DNA of 64,000 bases, taken from contig NC_013204.1 in assembly GCF_000024265.1 (NCBI RefSeq), positions 1,476,180 to 1,540,179 on the forward strand. The letters run 5' to 3'. Of the stretch, positions 34,772 to 43,963 are shown piece after piece (position 1 is the stretch's first letter; every line of letters starts with the position of its first letter). The translations under genes were made by a program, and so were the position numbers. The notes under the pieces were generated by a model, which saw nothing but the letters and a program-made list of their open reading frames with translations, ran no database searches and was not told the origin of the DNA. The DNA comes from Eggerthella lenta DSM 2243 (GTDB lineage: Bacteria; Actinomycetota; Coriobacteriia; Coriobacteriales; Eggerthellaceae).

Positions 34772-35650
34772 ATGGCGCTTAATTTCCAACAGAGAAGCTC
34801 GGTGTTTCTGCGCCGAGTTCTGCTCGTCGCATTTCTCGTAGCCTCGCTTGCGCTGGTCACGTTGTACTCGCGCGAAGGCCAGGACGGCCCGCTGCACGCG
34901 GTCCAGAGCGGCGTGTCCGGCGCGGTCGCGCCTTTGAAGTTCGTCGGCGCGGCTGCAAGCGCGGGCGTGAACGATGCCGCCGAGGGTTTCGGCAACCTCA
35001 CGGCCGACGAGAGCACGCTCTCGGGTCTGCGCGAGAGCAACGCCGAGCTGCGCGAGCTGCTGAGCCAGGCCGACGAGTACAAGCAGGAGGCTCAACGTCT
35101 CCAGAAACTGCTCGAGCTCAAGGACCTCTACGAGATCGACGGTGTGGGAGCGCGCGTCATCGGCAATCCCGACCAGGCGTGGAGCCAGGCGGTCACCATC
35201 GATAAGGGCACGGCCGACGGGGTGGAGACCGGCCTTACGGTCATGGGCACTTCCGGCGTCGTCGGCCAGGTGTACAGCGCGGGCGAGCATACCGCCGAGG
35301 TGCGCCTGCTCACCGACCCCGATTCCGGCGCCGCGGCGCGCGTGGAGTCGAGCCGTGCGGAGGGCGTCGTGCGCGGGTCGCTCGAAGGCCTGCTGTATTT
35401 GGAGAACCTCGATGCCGACGCGGTGGTCAATCCTGGCGACGTGGTGGTCACGTCGGGTCTGGGCGGCAGCTACGCGCCCGGCCTCATCATCGGCACCGTC
35501 GTGAAGGTGGATACCCGCCAGGGCGAGTCCACGAGGCGCGTGATCGTATCGCCGAACGACACGACGGGTGCCCTCGAAGAAGTGCTTGTGGTGTTCGGCG
35601 TGGGCGCCGTAGGCGAGGCCGACGGTAACGAAGGAGGCGATGCATCGTGA
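34772..35650 (+). CDS. mreC: Rod-shape protein MreC
   Basis: 292 aa. A single N-terminal membrane helix (about residues 12-30) is followed by a coiled coil around 85-110 (LRESNAELRELLSQADEYKQEAQRLQKL) and a beta-rich domain with the conserved GxVGQV (SGVVGQVYSAG) and NPGDVVVTSGLGG motifs. MreC assembles outside the membrane and activates PBP2. It follows mreB by 18 nt and overlaps mreD by 4 nt. Confidence 0.95.
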   Translation: MALNFQQRSSVFLRRVLLVAFLVASLALVTLYSREGQDGPLHAVQSGVSGAVAPLKFVGAAASAGVNDAAEGFGNLTADESTLSGLRESNAELRELLSQADEYKQEAQRLQKLLELKDLYEIDGVGARVIGNPDQAWSQAVTIDKGTADGVETGLTVMGTSGVVGQVYSAGEHTAEVRLLTDPDSGAAARVESSRAEGVVRGSLEGLLYLENLDADAVVNPGDVVVTSGLGGSYAPGLIIGTVVKVDTRQGESTRRVIVSPNDTTGALEEVLVVFGVGAVGEADGNEGGDAS

Positions 35651-36174
35651 ACCTGGGACGCGAAGGCATCGTCATCGCCGTAGGCGCGGTCGTCGCCTTG
35701 CTGCTGCAAATCGTCGTAGCCCCCAACATTGCGCTGTTCTCGGCGCAGCCGAACTTCCTTCTGGCCTACGTGCTGGTAGTCGCTATCGCGCGCCCGCTCG
35801 ACGCCGGCTCCGCGCTGCCGTTTGCGCTGGGGCTCGTCTGCGACCTTTTGGGCTCGGGCCCCGTCGGCGGCTACGCGTTCTTGTTCGTTATCGTGTCGTT
35901 CATCGCATCGCGCGCGTTCTCGGTGCTCGACAACGACACGCTGTTCATGCCGGTGACCATTTTCGTCGTCGCGACGTTCGCCGCCGAGATGCTGTACGGC
36001 GCGCTGCTCATCGGGCTGGGTCTGTCGGCAAGCCCCGTTGACGCGTTCCTGTACCGTGCGCTGCCGTGCACGCTGTACGACTGCGTCGTGGGTCTCGTGC
36101 TGTATCCGATCATCGCTCGTCTGCTTGCCAGCGGCGCTCAGGACCGCGGACCGCGCACGCCCCGGCTGCGATAG
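35647..36174 (+). CDS. mreD: Rod-shape protein MreD
   Basis: 175 aa, GTG start overlapping the mreC stop, SD GGAGGCG upstream. Five hydrophobic helices with the MreD hallmark PNFLLAYVLVVAI and GLVCDLLGSGPVGGYAFLF (the conserved D-L-L-x-G-P-x-G). It is the integral membrane partner of MreC. Confidence 0.92.
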   Translation: MNLGREGIVIAVGAVVALLLQIVVAPNIALFSAQPNFLLAYVLVVAIARPLDAGSALPFALGLVCDLLGSGPVGGYAFLFVIVSFIASRAFSVLDNDTLFMPVTIFVVATFAAEMLYGALLIGLGLSASPVDAFLYRALPCTLYDCVVGLVLYPIIARLLASGAQDRGPRTPRLR

Positions 36175-36186
36175 GGGGCGTTTGCC

Positions 36187-38361
36187 GTGATCGCCGCCAT
36201 CATCGCCGCCGTCGCCACGCTGGTCGTGGCCGTCATCGTGGTATCCGTCGTGTTCGTCGTGCGCAACAACGCGAAGTCGTCGAACGTGAGCGTGAAGAAG
36301 GACGTTCGCTCAATCAGCTCGGTGGGCGTGAAATCGAGCCTCGGAAACGCGGGCGGTCGCGTCAACGGATCCATGCAGGCGCACCCGGGCTCGGCGCAGC
36401 GTCCGGCGTCCAACCCGGCCGACAACCTCAAGTCGCGGTTCGTCGCCATGGGCGTGCTGGCGGCGGGCATCTTCGGCACGCTGACGGCGAAGCTGTGGAC
36501 TATGCAGGTGCTGTCGTCCGAGGCGTATCGCAGCAAAGCGGACGACAACCAGTACGCCACCGTCTCCACGCCCGCGCCGCGCGGCTACATCTGCGACGTC
36601 AACGGCGTTCCGCTCGTGAAGAACCGCGTGTCGCTGACCGTGGTGGCCGATGCGGAGGTGGCCAACGACCGCGACGTGGTGCAGCGCCTGTCCGCGGTGC
36701 TCGGAGTGCCGTACAACGTGGTGCGCCAGCGCATCCAGGATGCGACGGCCGGCGCGCAGAGCCAGCGCGTCGTGGCGAGCGACGTGCGGCTTCGCGACGT
36801 CGCCTTCATCACCGAGCACTCCGACGCGTTCCCTAAGGTCAAGATCGAGGAGCGCTACGTGCGCGACTACCCCTACGGCGCGCTCGCCGCGCACGTGGTG
36901 GGGTACACGGGCCCCGTCACCGAAGAGGGTCTGAAAACCGTCGGCGAAGGCCGCGAGGTGGAGCTGGGCGACGACATGGGCGCGTCGGGCATCGAGCTGC
37001 AGTACGATCATCTGCTGGCGGGCGAACACGGCAAGCGCAAGGTGGTCGCCAACGCCGACGGCAACGTTGTGCGCGTGGTGAGCGAGACGCAGCCAACCAA
37101 GGGCTCGGACGTGCACCTCGCCATCAAGGGGCCGGTTCAGTACGTGGCCGACCGCGAGCTGGCCGCGCTCATCGCCCCTGAGAACGGGACTATCGGCACG
37201 GGCAGCGGCGTGGCGGGCTCGGTGGTGGTCATGGACCTTCGCGACGGAGGCATCGTGGCCATGGCGAACTACCCTCTGTTCGACCCGGTCGAATTCATCG
37301 GCGCCGTGTCGAGCGACGTGTACGACGTGTACAATTCCAACGAAGCTCAGAAGCCCCTGCTCAATCGTGCGATCTCGGGCACGTATCCCGCCGCCTCGAC
37401 GTACAAGACGTTCACGGGCCTCGCGGCGCTGGCCAACGGCTTCGCCGACATGAAGCGCACGTGGACGTGCAACGGCTCGTGGGACGGCTGGGGCACGGGT
37501 CAGGAGCAGATGTGCTGGAAGCACTCGGGCCACGGCACGCTCGACCTCCGCGGCGGCATCGTGCAGTCGTGCGACGTCGTGTTCTACCAGATCGCCCATG
37601 ACTTCTTCGAGGCGGCTCGGGACGGTCAGGTCAGCCAGACCGCCCTTCAGGACTACCTCGCGAAGTTCCACTTCGACCGCTACACCGGCATCGATCTCGG
37701 TGGCGAATCGGTGGGCGTCATTCCCACGCCGGAATGGAAACTGGAGCATTTCCGCAACACGCCCGAAGAGGCGGTGTGGAAGGGCGGCGACATGACGAAC
37801 ATGATCATCGGCCAGGGTTACGTTCTCGTCACGCCCTTGCAGGTGGCCGTCGCCTACGGCGCCGTCGCCACCGGCAAGCTGCTGAAGCCCCACTTGCTCA
37901 AGGAGGTTCGCAACGCCAGCGGCGACGTGGCCGCCTCGGTCAAGGTGGAGACCGCGGGGGAGCTGGACGTTCCCGAAGCCGACCTCGCGTTCATGCGCGA
38001 CGCCCTCAACGGCGTGGCGACCGACAACGCCGACGTGTCGAAGCTGCTCAACGAGCAGGGCATCGATCCCGCTACGGTGGCGTGCAAGACGGGTACCGCC
38101 GAGTACACCAACATGGCCGACACCGCGTGGTTCGCCTGCTACGCGCCGGTGGACGATCCGCAGTACGTGGTGGCCTGCGTGGTCGAGCACGGCGGCGGCG
38201 GTTCGGCCGTGGCGGCCCCGCTGGGCGCGAAGGTTCTGGCGGCTGCGCTTGCCAGCGAGTCCGCGGAGGATCCGGGCGCCGGCATGGGCGTGATCGCCGG
38301 AGCCACCGGCAAGGTCCTCGAAGGCGCGGGCGCCGCGACGTCCGGCGGCCGTACCGACTAG
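36187..38361 (+). CDS. mrdA: Penicillin-binding protein 2 (elongation transpeptidase) with two N-terminal helices
   Basis: 724 aa, GTG start 8 nt after AGGGGG. The elongasome's D,D-transpeptidase. A dimerisation/pedestal domain (PAPRGYICDVNGVPL, YPYGALAAHVVGYTG, GASGIELQYDHLLAGEHG) precedes the transpeptidase with SxxK at STYK (SGTYPAASTYKTF), SxD at SCD, and KTG in ACKTGTAEYT. Unusually there are two hydrophobic segments before the pedestal, about 2-26 and 82-104, separated by a 55-residue basic/polar linker. PBP2 normally has one, so the extra helix would place the linker in the cytoplasm. An internal ATG at 36373 would give a single-helix form but has no clear SD. Confidence 0.92.
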   Translation: MIAAIIAAVATLVVAVIVVSVVFVVRNNAKSSNVSVKKDVRSISSVGVKSSLGNAGGRVNGSMQAHPGSAQRPASNPADNLKSRFVAMGVLAAGIFGTLTAKLWTMQVLSSEAYRSKADDNQYATVSTPAPRGYICDVNGVPLVKNRVSLTVVADAEVANDRDVVQRLSAVLGVPYNVVRQRIQDATAGAQSQRVVASDVRLRDVAFITEHSDAFPKVKIEERYVRDYPYGALAAHVVGYTGPVTEEGLKTVGEGREVELGDDMGASGIELQYDHLLAGEHGKRKVVANADGNVVRVVSETQPTKGSDVHLAIKGPVQYVADRELAALIAPENGTIGTGSGVAGSVVVMDLRDGGIVAMANYPLFDPVEFIGAVSSDVYDVYNSNEAQKPLLNRAISGTYPAASTYKTFTGLAALANGFADMKRTWTCNGSWDGWGTGQEQMCWKHSGHGTLDLRGGIVQSCDVVFYQIAHDFFEAARDGQVSQTALQDYLAKFHFDRYTGIDLGGESVGVIPTPEWKLEHFRNTPEEAVWKGGDMTNMIIGQGYVLVTPLQVAVAYGAVATGKLLKPHLLKEVRNASGDVAASVKVETAGELDVPEADLAFMRDALNGVATDNADVSKLLNEQGIDPATVACKTGTAEYTNMADTAWFACYAPVDDPQYVVACVVEHGGGGSAVAAPLGAKVLAAALASESAEDPGAGMGVIAGATGKVLEGAGAATSGGRTD

Positions 38362-38384
38362 ACGAGGCGAGGAAAGGAGGCGTT

Positions 38385-39578
38385 ATGCCGCAGCTACCGC
38401 AGATCGATTCAGTGAAAGCGCCCGACAAGATCGTGGCGCAGGCCACGCGCGCGCGACGCTTCCCGTGGCTCAACATCCCGTTCATCCTCGTGGTGGCGCT
38501 GCTGGTGTCGTACGGGCTCGTCGTCGTGATGTCGGCCGTGGCCAACGACCGCGACTACTCGTTCACGAACCAGCTGGCGGGCGTCGCGTTGGGAATCGTG
38601 TTCATGGTGCTGGTCTGGAGGTTCGACTACCGCCGCCTGTCGGACTTCACCATGCTGTTCCTCATCGTCAACGTGGCGCTCATCCTCTCGCCCCACATAC
38701 CGGGGCTGGGAACCGACGCGGGCATGGGCGCGCAGTCGTGGCTCAAGCTGGGCATACAGGTCCAGCCGGGCGAGTTCGCCAAGATCACGGTCATCCTGCT
38801 GGACGCCAGCATCATGGCGCGCTACGGCGGCAGGCTGGACGACCCGCGCGAGTACGTCAAGGCGCTCGGCCTCATGCTGGTGCCGTTCGCCTGCATCATG
38901 ACGCAGCCCGACCTGGGCACGGGCCTGGTGTACCTATGCATCGGCGCGGTCGCCCTCGTGGTAGGCGGTGCGCGTCCGAAGTACCTGCTGATCACCCTCG
39001 CGGCCTTCGTTGCGGCCGTCATCGCCGTGTTCGTCGTGGACCAGATCATCTACAACTCCACCGGCGAGTACAAGCTGCTCAAGCAATATCAGCGCAACCG
39101 CCTGCTCGTGTTCCTTGATCCCGACATCGACCCTACGGGCGAGAGCTACAACCTCAAGCAGGCTCAGATCGCCATCGGGTCGGGCGGCCTGTTCGGCAAG
39201 GGCCTGTTCCAGGGAACGCAGCATACGCTGGGCATCCTGCCCGAGGCTCCCACCGACTTCATCTTCTGCGTGCTGGCCGAGGAACTGGGGTTTTTAGGTG
39301 TAATGGCGCTGCTGGCCTTGTATGCCGGCCTGGTTTTGATAAGCTTTCGCATTGCCGGCGCTTCGAGCGATCTGTTCGGCATGACCATCGTCATGTGCGT
39401 CGTCGGCATGTGGTTGTTCCAGATTCTTGAAAACATCGGCATGGATTGCGGGCTCATGCCCATCACGGGCATCCCCCTGCCGTTCGTGAGCTACGGAGCG
39501 ACGGGCATGGTGATGAACTTCATCATGCTCGGCATGATCGGCTCGGTATGGACTCACAACATCCAGAAGCAACGCTAG
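38385..39578 (+). CDS. rodA: SEDS peptidoglycan glycosyltransferase RodA
   Basis: 397 aa from ATG 38385, preceded by AAAGGAGG. A ten-helix SEDS polymerase that makes glycan strands with PBP2. Signatures: PGEFAKI after WLKLGIQVQ, MTQPDLGTGLVY, LVFLDPDIDPTGESYNLKQAQ, the IGSGGLFGKGLFQGTQ loop, LPEAPTDFIFCVLAEELGF and GIPLPFVSYGATGM. It lies immediately downstream of the PBP2 gene, as expected for the enzyme pair. Confidence 0.95.
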   Translation: MPQLPQIDSVKAPDKIVAQATRARRFPWLNIPFILVVALLVSYGLVVVMSAVANDRDYSFTNQLAGVALGIVFMVLVWRFDYRRLSDFTMLFLIVNVALILSPHIPGLGTDAGMGAQSWLKLGIQVQPGEFAKITVILLDASIMARYGGRLDDPREYVKALGLMLVPFACIMTQPDLGTGLVYLCIGAVALVVGGARPKYLLITLAAFVAAVIAVFVVDQIIYNSTGEYKLLKQYQRNRLLVFLDPDIDPTGESYNLKQAQIAIGSGGLFGKGLFQGTQHTLGILPEAPTDFIFCVLAEELGFLGVMALLALYAGLVLISFRIAGASSDLFGMTIVMCVVGMWLFQILENIGMDCGLMPITGIPLPFVSYGATGMVMNFIMLGMIGSVWTHNIQKQR

Positions 39579-39592
39579 GAAAAGGGGCGGTT

Positions 39593-40729
39593 ATGCAGCT
39601 ACCCGTTGACATCAAAGCGGTTATCGATGAAGCCACCAACATCGACGAGGCGCGTCGCACGACGCTGTCGGTGAGCGTCTATCTCGACGACAGCGCGCCG
39701 GGCGACGTGCAGGCGCACGTGCGCCAAGCGTTCGCCAGCGCATCGCCGCACGCCCGCGTGTCGCTCATGTACCTCGACGGCCGCCCGTTCGCGCCGTTCT
39801 CGGGCGACGACATGGCCGTCATCGTGGCGGGTTTGAACGAGCAGGTGGGGGAGTACGCGGCGCAGGTTCGCGCGGCGGGCGTCCCCGTGATGGTGGTCAC
39901 CACGCTGCCCGCTCTTGTGGCCGACATCGCGAAGGCGCAGGGCGCGCCCATCCCGCAGGGCGACCTCGTCTTCCCCAAGCCCCCCAAGGCCGAGCCGGCT
40001 GTGCTGCCGGCACCCGATGCCGCTGCGGGCGGCGCCGAGGCCGTGCAGGCTCTGGGCGCCGGTTCGCCGAACGAGCCGTACGCTCTCGACGGCGCCGCCG
40101 TCGGCTCGCTCAGCGAGCGCATGGGCGGCTGGGTGATCGCCGCATGCAACGACAAGCGCCTCGCGTTCGCGCTGGCGTTCCCGTTCGTGCGCAAGCCCCT
40201 GTCGCTGGAAGCCGTGAACTCCACGGCGCTGCAGAACGCGGGCGTGGGCCTGCTGGTCATCATCCCCGGCGCCGACATGCCGGTCATGACGCTCAACCAA
40301 GCGAAGATGCTGCTCATGATTGCCGCCGCGTACGGAGAAGAGCTCAACATGGAGCGCGTGAAGGAGCTTGCGGCCCTCGTGGGCGGCGCGTTCGCCTGTC
40401 GCGCGGTGGCTCGCCAGCTGGTGGCGTTCGTACCCGCGCTCGGCTGGGCCGTGAAGGCCGCCATCGGCTACACGGGCACCGTCGCTATGGGGCGCGCGGC
40501 CATCGAGTACTACGAGGACGGAGCCACGCTGGGCAAGCTCACCGACGCCGTGGCTGCGGCGCGCGACAAGGTGGTGCAGGCCGCCGCGAAGCGCGCTGCG
40601 CAGAAGGCGCAGGCGACCGGGGCGAAGGCCGTGGACGCCGTGCGCGACCGCGCCGGGCGCGCGGCACAGGCGGCCGGCGGGGTGCGCGATGCCGCCCTCA
40701 CGCGCTTCGCTTCCGGCAAAGTCCGCTGA
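39593..40729 (+). CDS. DUF697-like membrane-associated protein
   Basis: 378 aa from ATG 39593 (SD AAAAGGGG). Residues 1-115 form an alpha/beta domain of unknown type (LSVSVYLDDSAPGDVQAHVRQAF; VSLMYLDGRP). Residues 118-180 are an Ala/Pro-rich linker. Residues 200-305 resemble DUF697: an MTLNQAKMLLMIAAAYGEELNMERVKEL stretch then a hydrophobic AALVGGAFACRAVARQLVAFVPALGWAVKAAIGYTGT region. An Ala/Lys amphipathic tail ends the protein. It follows rodA by 14 nt, so it probably belongs to the elongasome transcript, but no function is known. Confidence 0.7.
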   Translation: MQLPVDIKAVIDEATNIDEARRTTLSVSVYLDDSAPGDVQAHVRQAFASASPHARVSLMYLDGRPFAPFSGDDMAVIVAGLNEQVGEYAAQVRAAGVPVMVVTTLPALVADIAKAQGAPIPQGDLVFPKPPKAEPAVLPAPDAAAGGAEAVQALGAGSPNEPYALDGAAVGSLSERMGGWVIAACNDKRLAFALAFPFVRKPLSLEAVNSTALQNAGVGLLVIIPGADMPVMTLNQAKMLLMIAAAYGEELNMERVKELAALVGGAFACRAVARQLVAFVPALGWAVKAAIGYTGTVAMGRAAIEYYEDGATLGKLTDAVAAARDKVVQAAAKRAAQKAQATGAKAVDAVRDRAGRAAQAAGGVRDAALTRFASGKVR

Positions 40730-40769
40730 TTCTCCCGCTAAAGCAAACCGAAGAAGGGAAACGAGTTCG

Positions 40770-42815
40770 ATGACGGATCTCTGGCCGCGTCTGGAGCCGC
40801 TGCTCGCCGCTGCGGAGCGCCCCGCGCGCTACCTCAACCACGAGTTCGGCTGCGTGTACAAGCCCGAAGCGGACTTCCGCTTCTGCATGGTGTATCCCGA
40901 TACCTACGAGCTGGGGCAGGCGAACCAGGCGCTGCGCATCCTCGTGAACGTGGTGAACGCCGTCGACGGGATGGCCGCCGAGCGCGCGTTTCTTCCTGCG
41001 CCCGCCATGTGCGACACGTTGCGCGCCGAGGGCATCCCGCTGTTCAGCATAGAGAGCTGCGCGCCGCTCGCCGAGTTCGACGCCGTGGGCATCACATTGC
41101 CGCACGAGCTGGCGGCTACGAACGTGCTTGAGACGCTCGATTTGGCAGGCATCCCGCTGCATGCAGACGAGCGCGTCGAAAGCGACCCGCTCGTGGTGGG
41201 GGGCGGCCCCTGCGCCTACAACCCCGAGCCCTACGCGCCGTTCTTCGACGCGTTCAGCATCGGCGAAGGGGAGGAGGCCTTGCCGCGCGGCCTGGCCGTC
41301 GTCCGCCGCCTGCGCGCCGAGGGCGCTGCGCGCGCCGACATCCTGCGCGCGCTGGCCGACGAGCCGGGCTGGTACGTGCCGTCGCTGTACCGCTGGCGCG
41401 CCGAGGACGAGGCGCAGGAAGCGGGCTCGTGGATCGAGCCTTTGGAAGAGGGCCTGCCTCTGCGCATCGAGAAGAGCCTGTTCGAGGGCTTCGCGGAAAG
41501 CCCTGGCTGGGAGCCGTGTATCGTGCCGTTCACCGAGGTGGTGCACGATCGGCTGAACGTCGAGATCCTGCGCGGGTGCGCCCGCGGCTGCCGCTTCTGC
41601 CAGGCGGGCATGATGTACCGCCCCGTGCGCGAGCGCTCGGCCGACAACGTGGTGGAATCGGTGGTGCAAGGCCTGGCCGAGACGGGCTACGACGAGGTCA
41701 GCCTCACGTCGTTGTCGTCCACCGACCACTCGCAGATCGCCTCTATCCTCACGCGCATCAACCGCGCCTGCGACGGGAAGGGCGTGCGCATCTCGGTGCC
41801 TTCGCAGCGCCTCGACTCGTTCGGCGTGGACATGGCCGAGCTGGTGGCCGGCCAGAAGAAGGGCGGCCTCACGTTCGCGCCCGAGGCGGGCACGCAGCGC
41901 CTGCGCGACGTCATCAACAAGAACGTCACCGAAGACGACCTGTTCGGCGCGTTGGACGCCGCGTTCAAGGCGGGGTGGCGCCGCTGCAAGCTGTACTTCA
42001 TGATAGGCCTTCCCACCGAGACCGACGACGACATCAAGGGCATCGCGAGCCTCGCGCAGCGAGCCTACGACCGCATGAAGGCCGCCACGCCGCCCGAGCA
42101 GCGCGGATCCTTGCGCATGAGCGTGTCGTGCGCGCTGTTCGTGCCGAAGGCGCAGACGCCGTTCCAGTGGGACGGGCAGATCCCGCCCGAGGAGGCGCTG
42201 CGGCGCGTGCAGCTGCTGCGCAACTCGGTGAAGTACCGCGCCGTGGACGTGCACTGGCATGATCCGGCCACCAGCTTCGTGGAGGCCGTGATGAGCCGCG
42301 CGGGGCGCGAGGCCGCCGCGTGGGTGGAGGCCGCCTGGCGCCGGGGCGCGCGCTTCGACGCGTGGACCGAGTGCTTCGCAGAGGCCGCTTGGCGCGAGGC
42401 GGCGGACGAGGTGGGCATCGACCCGGCCGCCATCGCGCAGACGGCGTATCCCACGACCCGCGTCATGCCGTGGGAGCATATTTCCACCGGCGTGTCGACG
42501 CGGTGGCTGGCGCGCGAGCGCCGCTTGGCCGACGAGGGTCGCACGACGCCCGACTGCACGTTCGAGAACTGCTCGGCCTGCGGCGCGTGCCCGACGCTCG
42601 GGGTGGACAACGAGCTGGCCCAGCCCCGCGTGGCGTCCGGCTCGAACGCGGTCGAGCCCTCGTGCCGTCCTGGACGAAGCGCCGAATCCGAGCTCCTTCG
42701 CCATCCCGGGCAAAGCGGCGAAGCCGACGCCTCCTCCGTCATCCTGGGAGAGCGAAGCGAGACGAAGGATCCCGCGCGGCGCGAAGGCGCCGGAAAGGAG
42801 GCGACCCATGCCTGA
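40770..42815 (+). CDS. Radical SAM protein with B12-binding-like domain (TIGR03960 type), repeat-derived tail
   Basis: 681 aa from ATG 40770 (SD GAAGGGAAA). An N-terminal cobalamin-binding-like domain contains MVYPDTYELGQANQALRIL and VVGGGPCAYNPEPYAPFFD. The radical SAM core has CARGCRFCQAG (three cluster cysteines), then SLTSLSSTDHSQI and GGLTFAPEAGTQRLRDVINK. A C-terminal CSACGAC motif precedes a tail of about 55 residues. The tail is translated from GTCATCC-family repeat DNA (VILGERSETKDPARR), so it is unlikely to be ancestral. The family is usually paired with the DUF2344 gene, as here (8-nt overlap), near ribosome and cell-shape genes. Its substrate is unknown; a tRNA or ribosomal modification is suspected. 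Confidence 0.85.
   Translation: MTDLWPRLEPLLAAAERPARYLNHEFGCVYKPEADFRFCMVYPDTYELGQANQALRILVNVVNAVDGMAAERAFLPAPAMCDTLRAEGIPLFSIESCAPLAEFDAVGITLPHELAATNVLETLDLAGIPLHADERVESDPLVVGGGPCAYNPEPYAPFFDAFSIGEGEEALPRGLAVVRRLRAEGAARADILRALADEPGWYVPSLYRWRAEDEAQEAGSWIEPLEEGLPLRIEKSLFEGFAESPGWEPCIVPFTEVVHDRLNVEILRGCARGCRFCQAGMMYRPVRERSADNVVESVVQGLAETGYDEVSLTSLSSTDHSQIASILTRINRACDGKGVRISVPSQRLDSFGVDMAELVAGQKKGGLTFAPEAGTQRLRDVINKNVTEDDLFGALDAAFKAGWRRCKLYFMIGLPTETDDDIKGIASLAQRAYDRMKAATPPEQRGSLRMSVSCALFVPKAQTPFQWDGQIPPEEALRRVQLLRNSVKYRAVDVHWHDPATSFVEAVMSRAGREAAAWVEAAWRRGARFDAWTECFAEAAWREAADEVGIDPAAIAQTAYPTTRVMPWEHISTGVSTRWLARERRLADEGRTTPDCTFENCSACGACPTLGVDNELAQPRVASGSNAVEPSCRPGRSAESELLRHPGQSGEADASSVILGERSETKDPARREGAGKEATHA
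42738..42795. repeat. GTCATCC-family repeat arm inside a coding 3' end
   Basis: GTCATCCTGGGAGAGCGAAG (42738-42757), then ACGAAGGATCCCGCGC, matches the arms of the palindrome at 28746. Here it is read in frame as the end of the radical SAM protein. Confidence 0.65.
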
Positions 42816-43455
42816 TCCGAACCTGTTCCGTCTGCGCATGACGTTCTGCAAGCAGGGACGCCTGGCGATGCTGTCTCATCTCGAAGTGGCGCGCGCTCTC
42901 GAGCGCGCGGTGCGCCGCGCAGGCCTGCCGTTCGCAGTGAGCCAGGGCTTCTCGCCCCATATGAAGATCGCGTTCGGCGCGGCGTTGCCCGTGGGTGTGG
43001 GCGGCACGCACGAGCTGGCAGACCTGCAGATGACGCGCTACGTGCCTGTCGACGAGGCGCTTGAGGCGCTGCAGCGCGCAAGCGTGCCCGACCTGATGGT
43101 GAAGGCGTGCGACTACATCGAGCCGCATGCGCCGGCCGCATCGGCGGCGTACCCTATCGCCGTCTACCGCGCGCTGCTGTCGCACCCTCCCGCAACCTTT
43201 CCGGTGCCAGACGAAGTTACGGTGGTGCGCAAGAAGAAGGAGAAGGTGCTGTGCACGGCCGATTTCCTCGTGGGGGAGCTGGAGCTGTCCGGCGCCGTGG
43301 CCACGTTCTCGCTGGAATCGAAGCCGACGGGCTCGCTACGTCCCGACGTGCTGCTGCGCGCGTGCTGCGAAGCAGCCGATGCCGTAGCCCCCGAAGCCTC
43401 CGCGCCGTTGCGCGTGCTGTCGGTCATGCGCACCGAACAGCGCGCCGCTCGCTGA
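42808..43455 (+). CDS. DUF2344/TIGR03936 protein, radical SAM partner
   Basis: 215 aa. Family signature at the N-terminus: RLRMTFCKQGRLAMLSHLEVARALERAVRRAGLPFAVSQGFSPHMKIAFGAALPVG shape, with the conserved LSHLE and FSPHP/MK region. DUF2344 occurs either fused to or directly after the TIGR03960 radical SAM protein. The overlap of 8 nt with the gene upstream supports an obligate pair. Molecular role unknown. SD AAAGGAGGCG lies inside the repeat-derived tail of the upstream gene. Confidence 0.85.
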   Translation: MPDPNLFRLRMTFCKQGRLAMLSHLEVARALERAVRRAGLPFAVSQGFSPHMKIAFGAALPVGVGGTHELADLQMTRYVPVDEALEALQRASVPDLMVKACDYIEPHAPAASAAYPIAVYRALLSHPPATFPVPDEVTVVRKKKEKVLCTADFLVGELELSGAVATFSLESKPTGSLRPDVLLRACCEAADAVAPEASAPLRVLSVMRTEQRAAR

Positions 43456-43492
43456 CGGGGAGGGGTCGCATCTTCCGCGCCCGCTTCGAGCA

Positions 43493-43522
43493 AGAAAAAA
43501 AGCCCGCCGATCGGCGGGCTTT
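43493..43522 (-). terminator. Terminator of the first tRNA-Asp
   Basis: Minus strand: self-complementary AGCCCGCCGA/TCGGCGGGCT stem (43501-43520) followed by TTTTTT. On the plus strand it may also end the DUF2344 transcript. Confidence 0.85.
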
Positions 43523-43533
43523 CTGTATTCAGA

Positions 43534-43610
<77 letters not shown>

Positions 43611-43629
43611 GTGCTTTGCAGCGAAAGCT

Positions 43630-43658
43630 ATTCTACCGGAAGAACCTTCGCTGTGCAA
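43630..43658 (-). promoter_or_regulatory. Promoter of tRNA-Asp copy 1
   Basis: Minus strand: TTGCAC (43658-43653), 17-bp spacer, TAGAAT (43635-43630). Confidence 0.7.
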
Positions 43659-43687
43659 TCATTATTATGACGAATTTCCCCGATACG

Positions 43688-43712
43688 AAAAGAACCCGCC
43701 GAAGCGGGTTCT
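43688..43712 (-). terminator. Terminator of the second tRNA-Asp
   Basis: Minus strand: AGAACCCGC / GCGGGTTCT stem, then TTTTCG. The T-run is short. Confidence 0.75.
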
Positions 43713-43723
43713 TAGCATTCAGA

Positions 43724-43800
<77 letters not shown>

Positions 43801-43819
43801 GTGCTTTGCAGCGCGGAAT

Positions 43820-43848
43820 ATATTACCGGGTGTCGCCGATTCGCGCAA
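43820..43848 (-). promoter_or_regulatory. Promoter of tRNA-Asp copy 2
   Basis: Minus strand: TTGCGC (43848-43843), 17-bp spacer, TAATAT (43825-43820). Confidence 0.65.
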
Positions 43849-43920
43849 TACCCCAATTTGAAAAAGTTTGGGAAAGCGTGCGCCGGGTTCGCATGCAGGT
43901 TCTGTGATGAGGGAAACATT

Positions 43921-43963
43921 TTGGTGTGAAATTTCACAGTAGTGATAAAGTTTAGCGACTAAA
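43921..43963 (+). promoter_or_regulatory. Promoter and palindromic operators of the marR-ABC operon
   Basis: -35-like TTGGTG (43921-43926) and -10-like TGATAA around 43943 flank a perfect 14-bp palindrome TGTGAAATTTCACA (43925-43938). A second perfect inverted repeat TTTAGCGACTAAA (43951-43963) lies at the expected transcription start. MarR regulators bind such TTAG-spacer-CTAA sites and block their own promoters, so autoregulation is likely. Confidence 0.6.
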
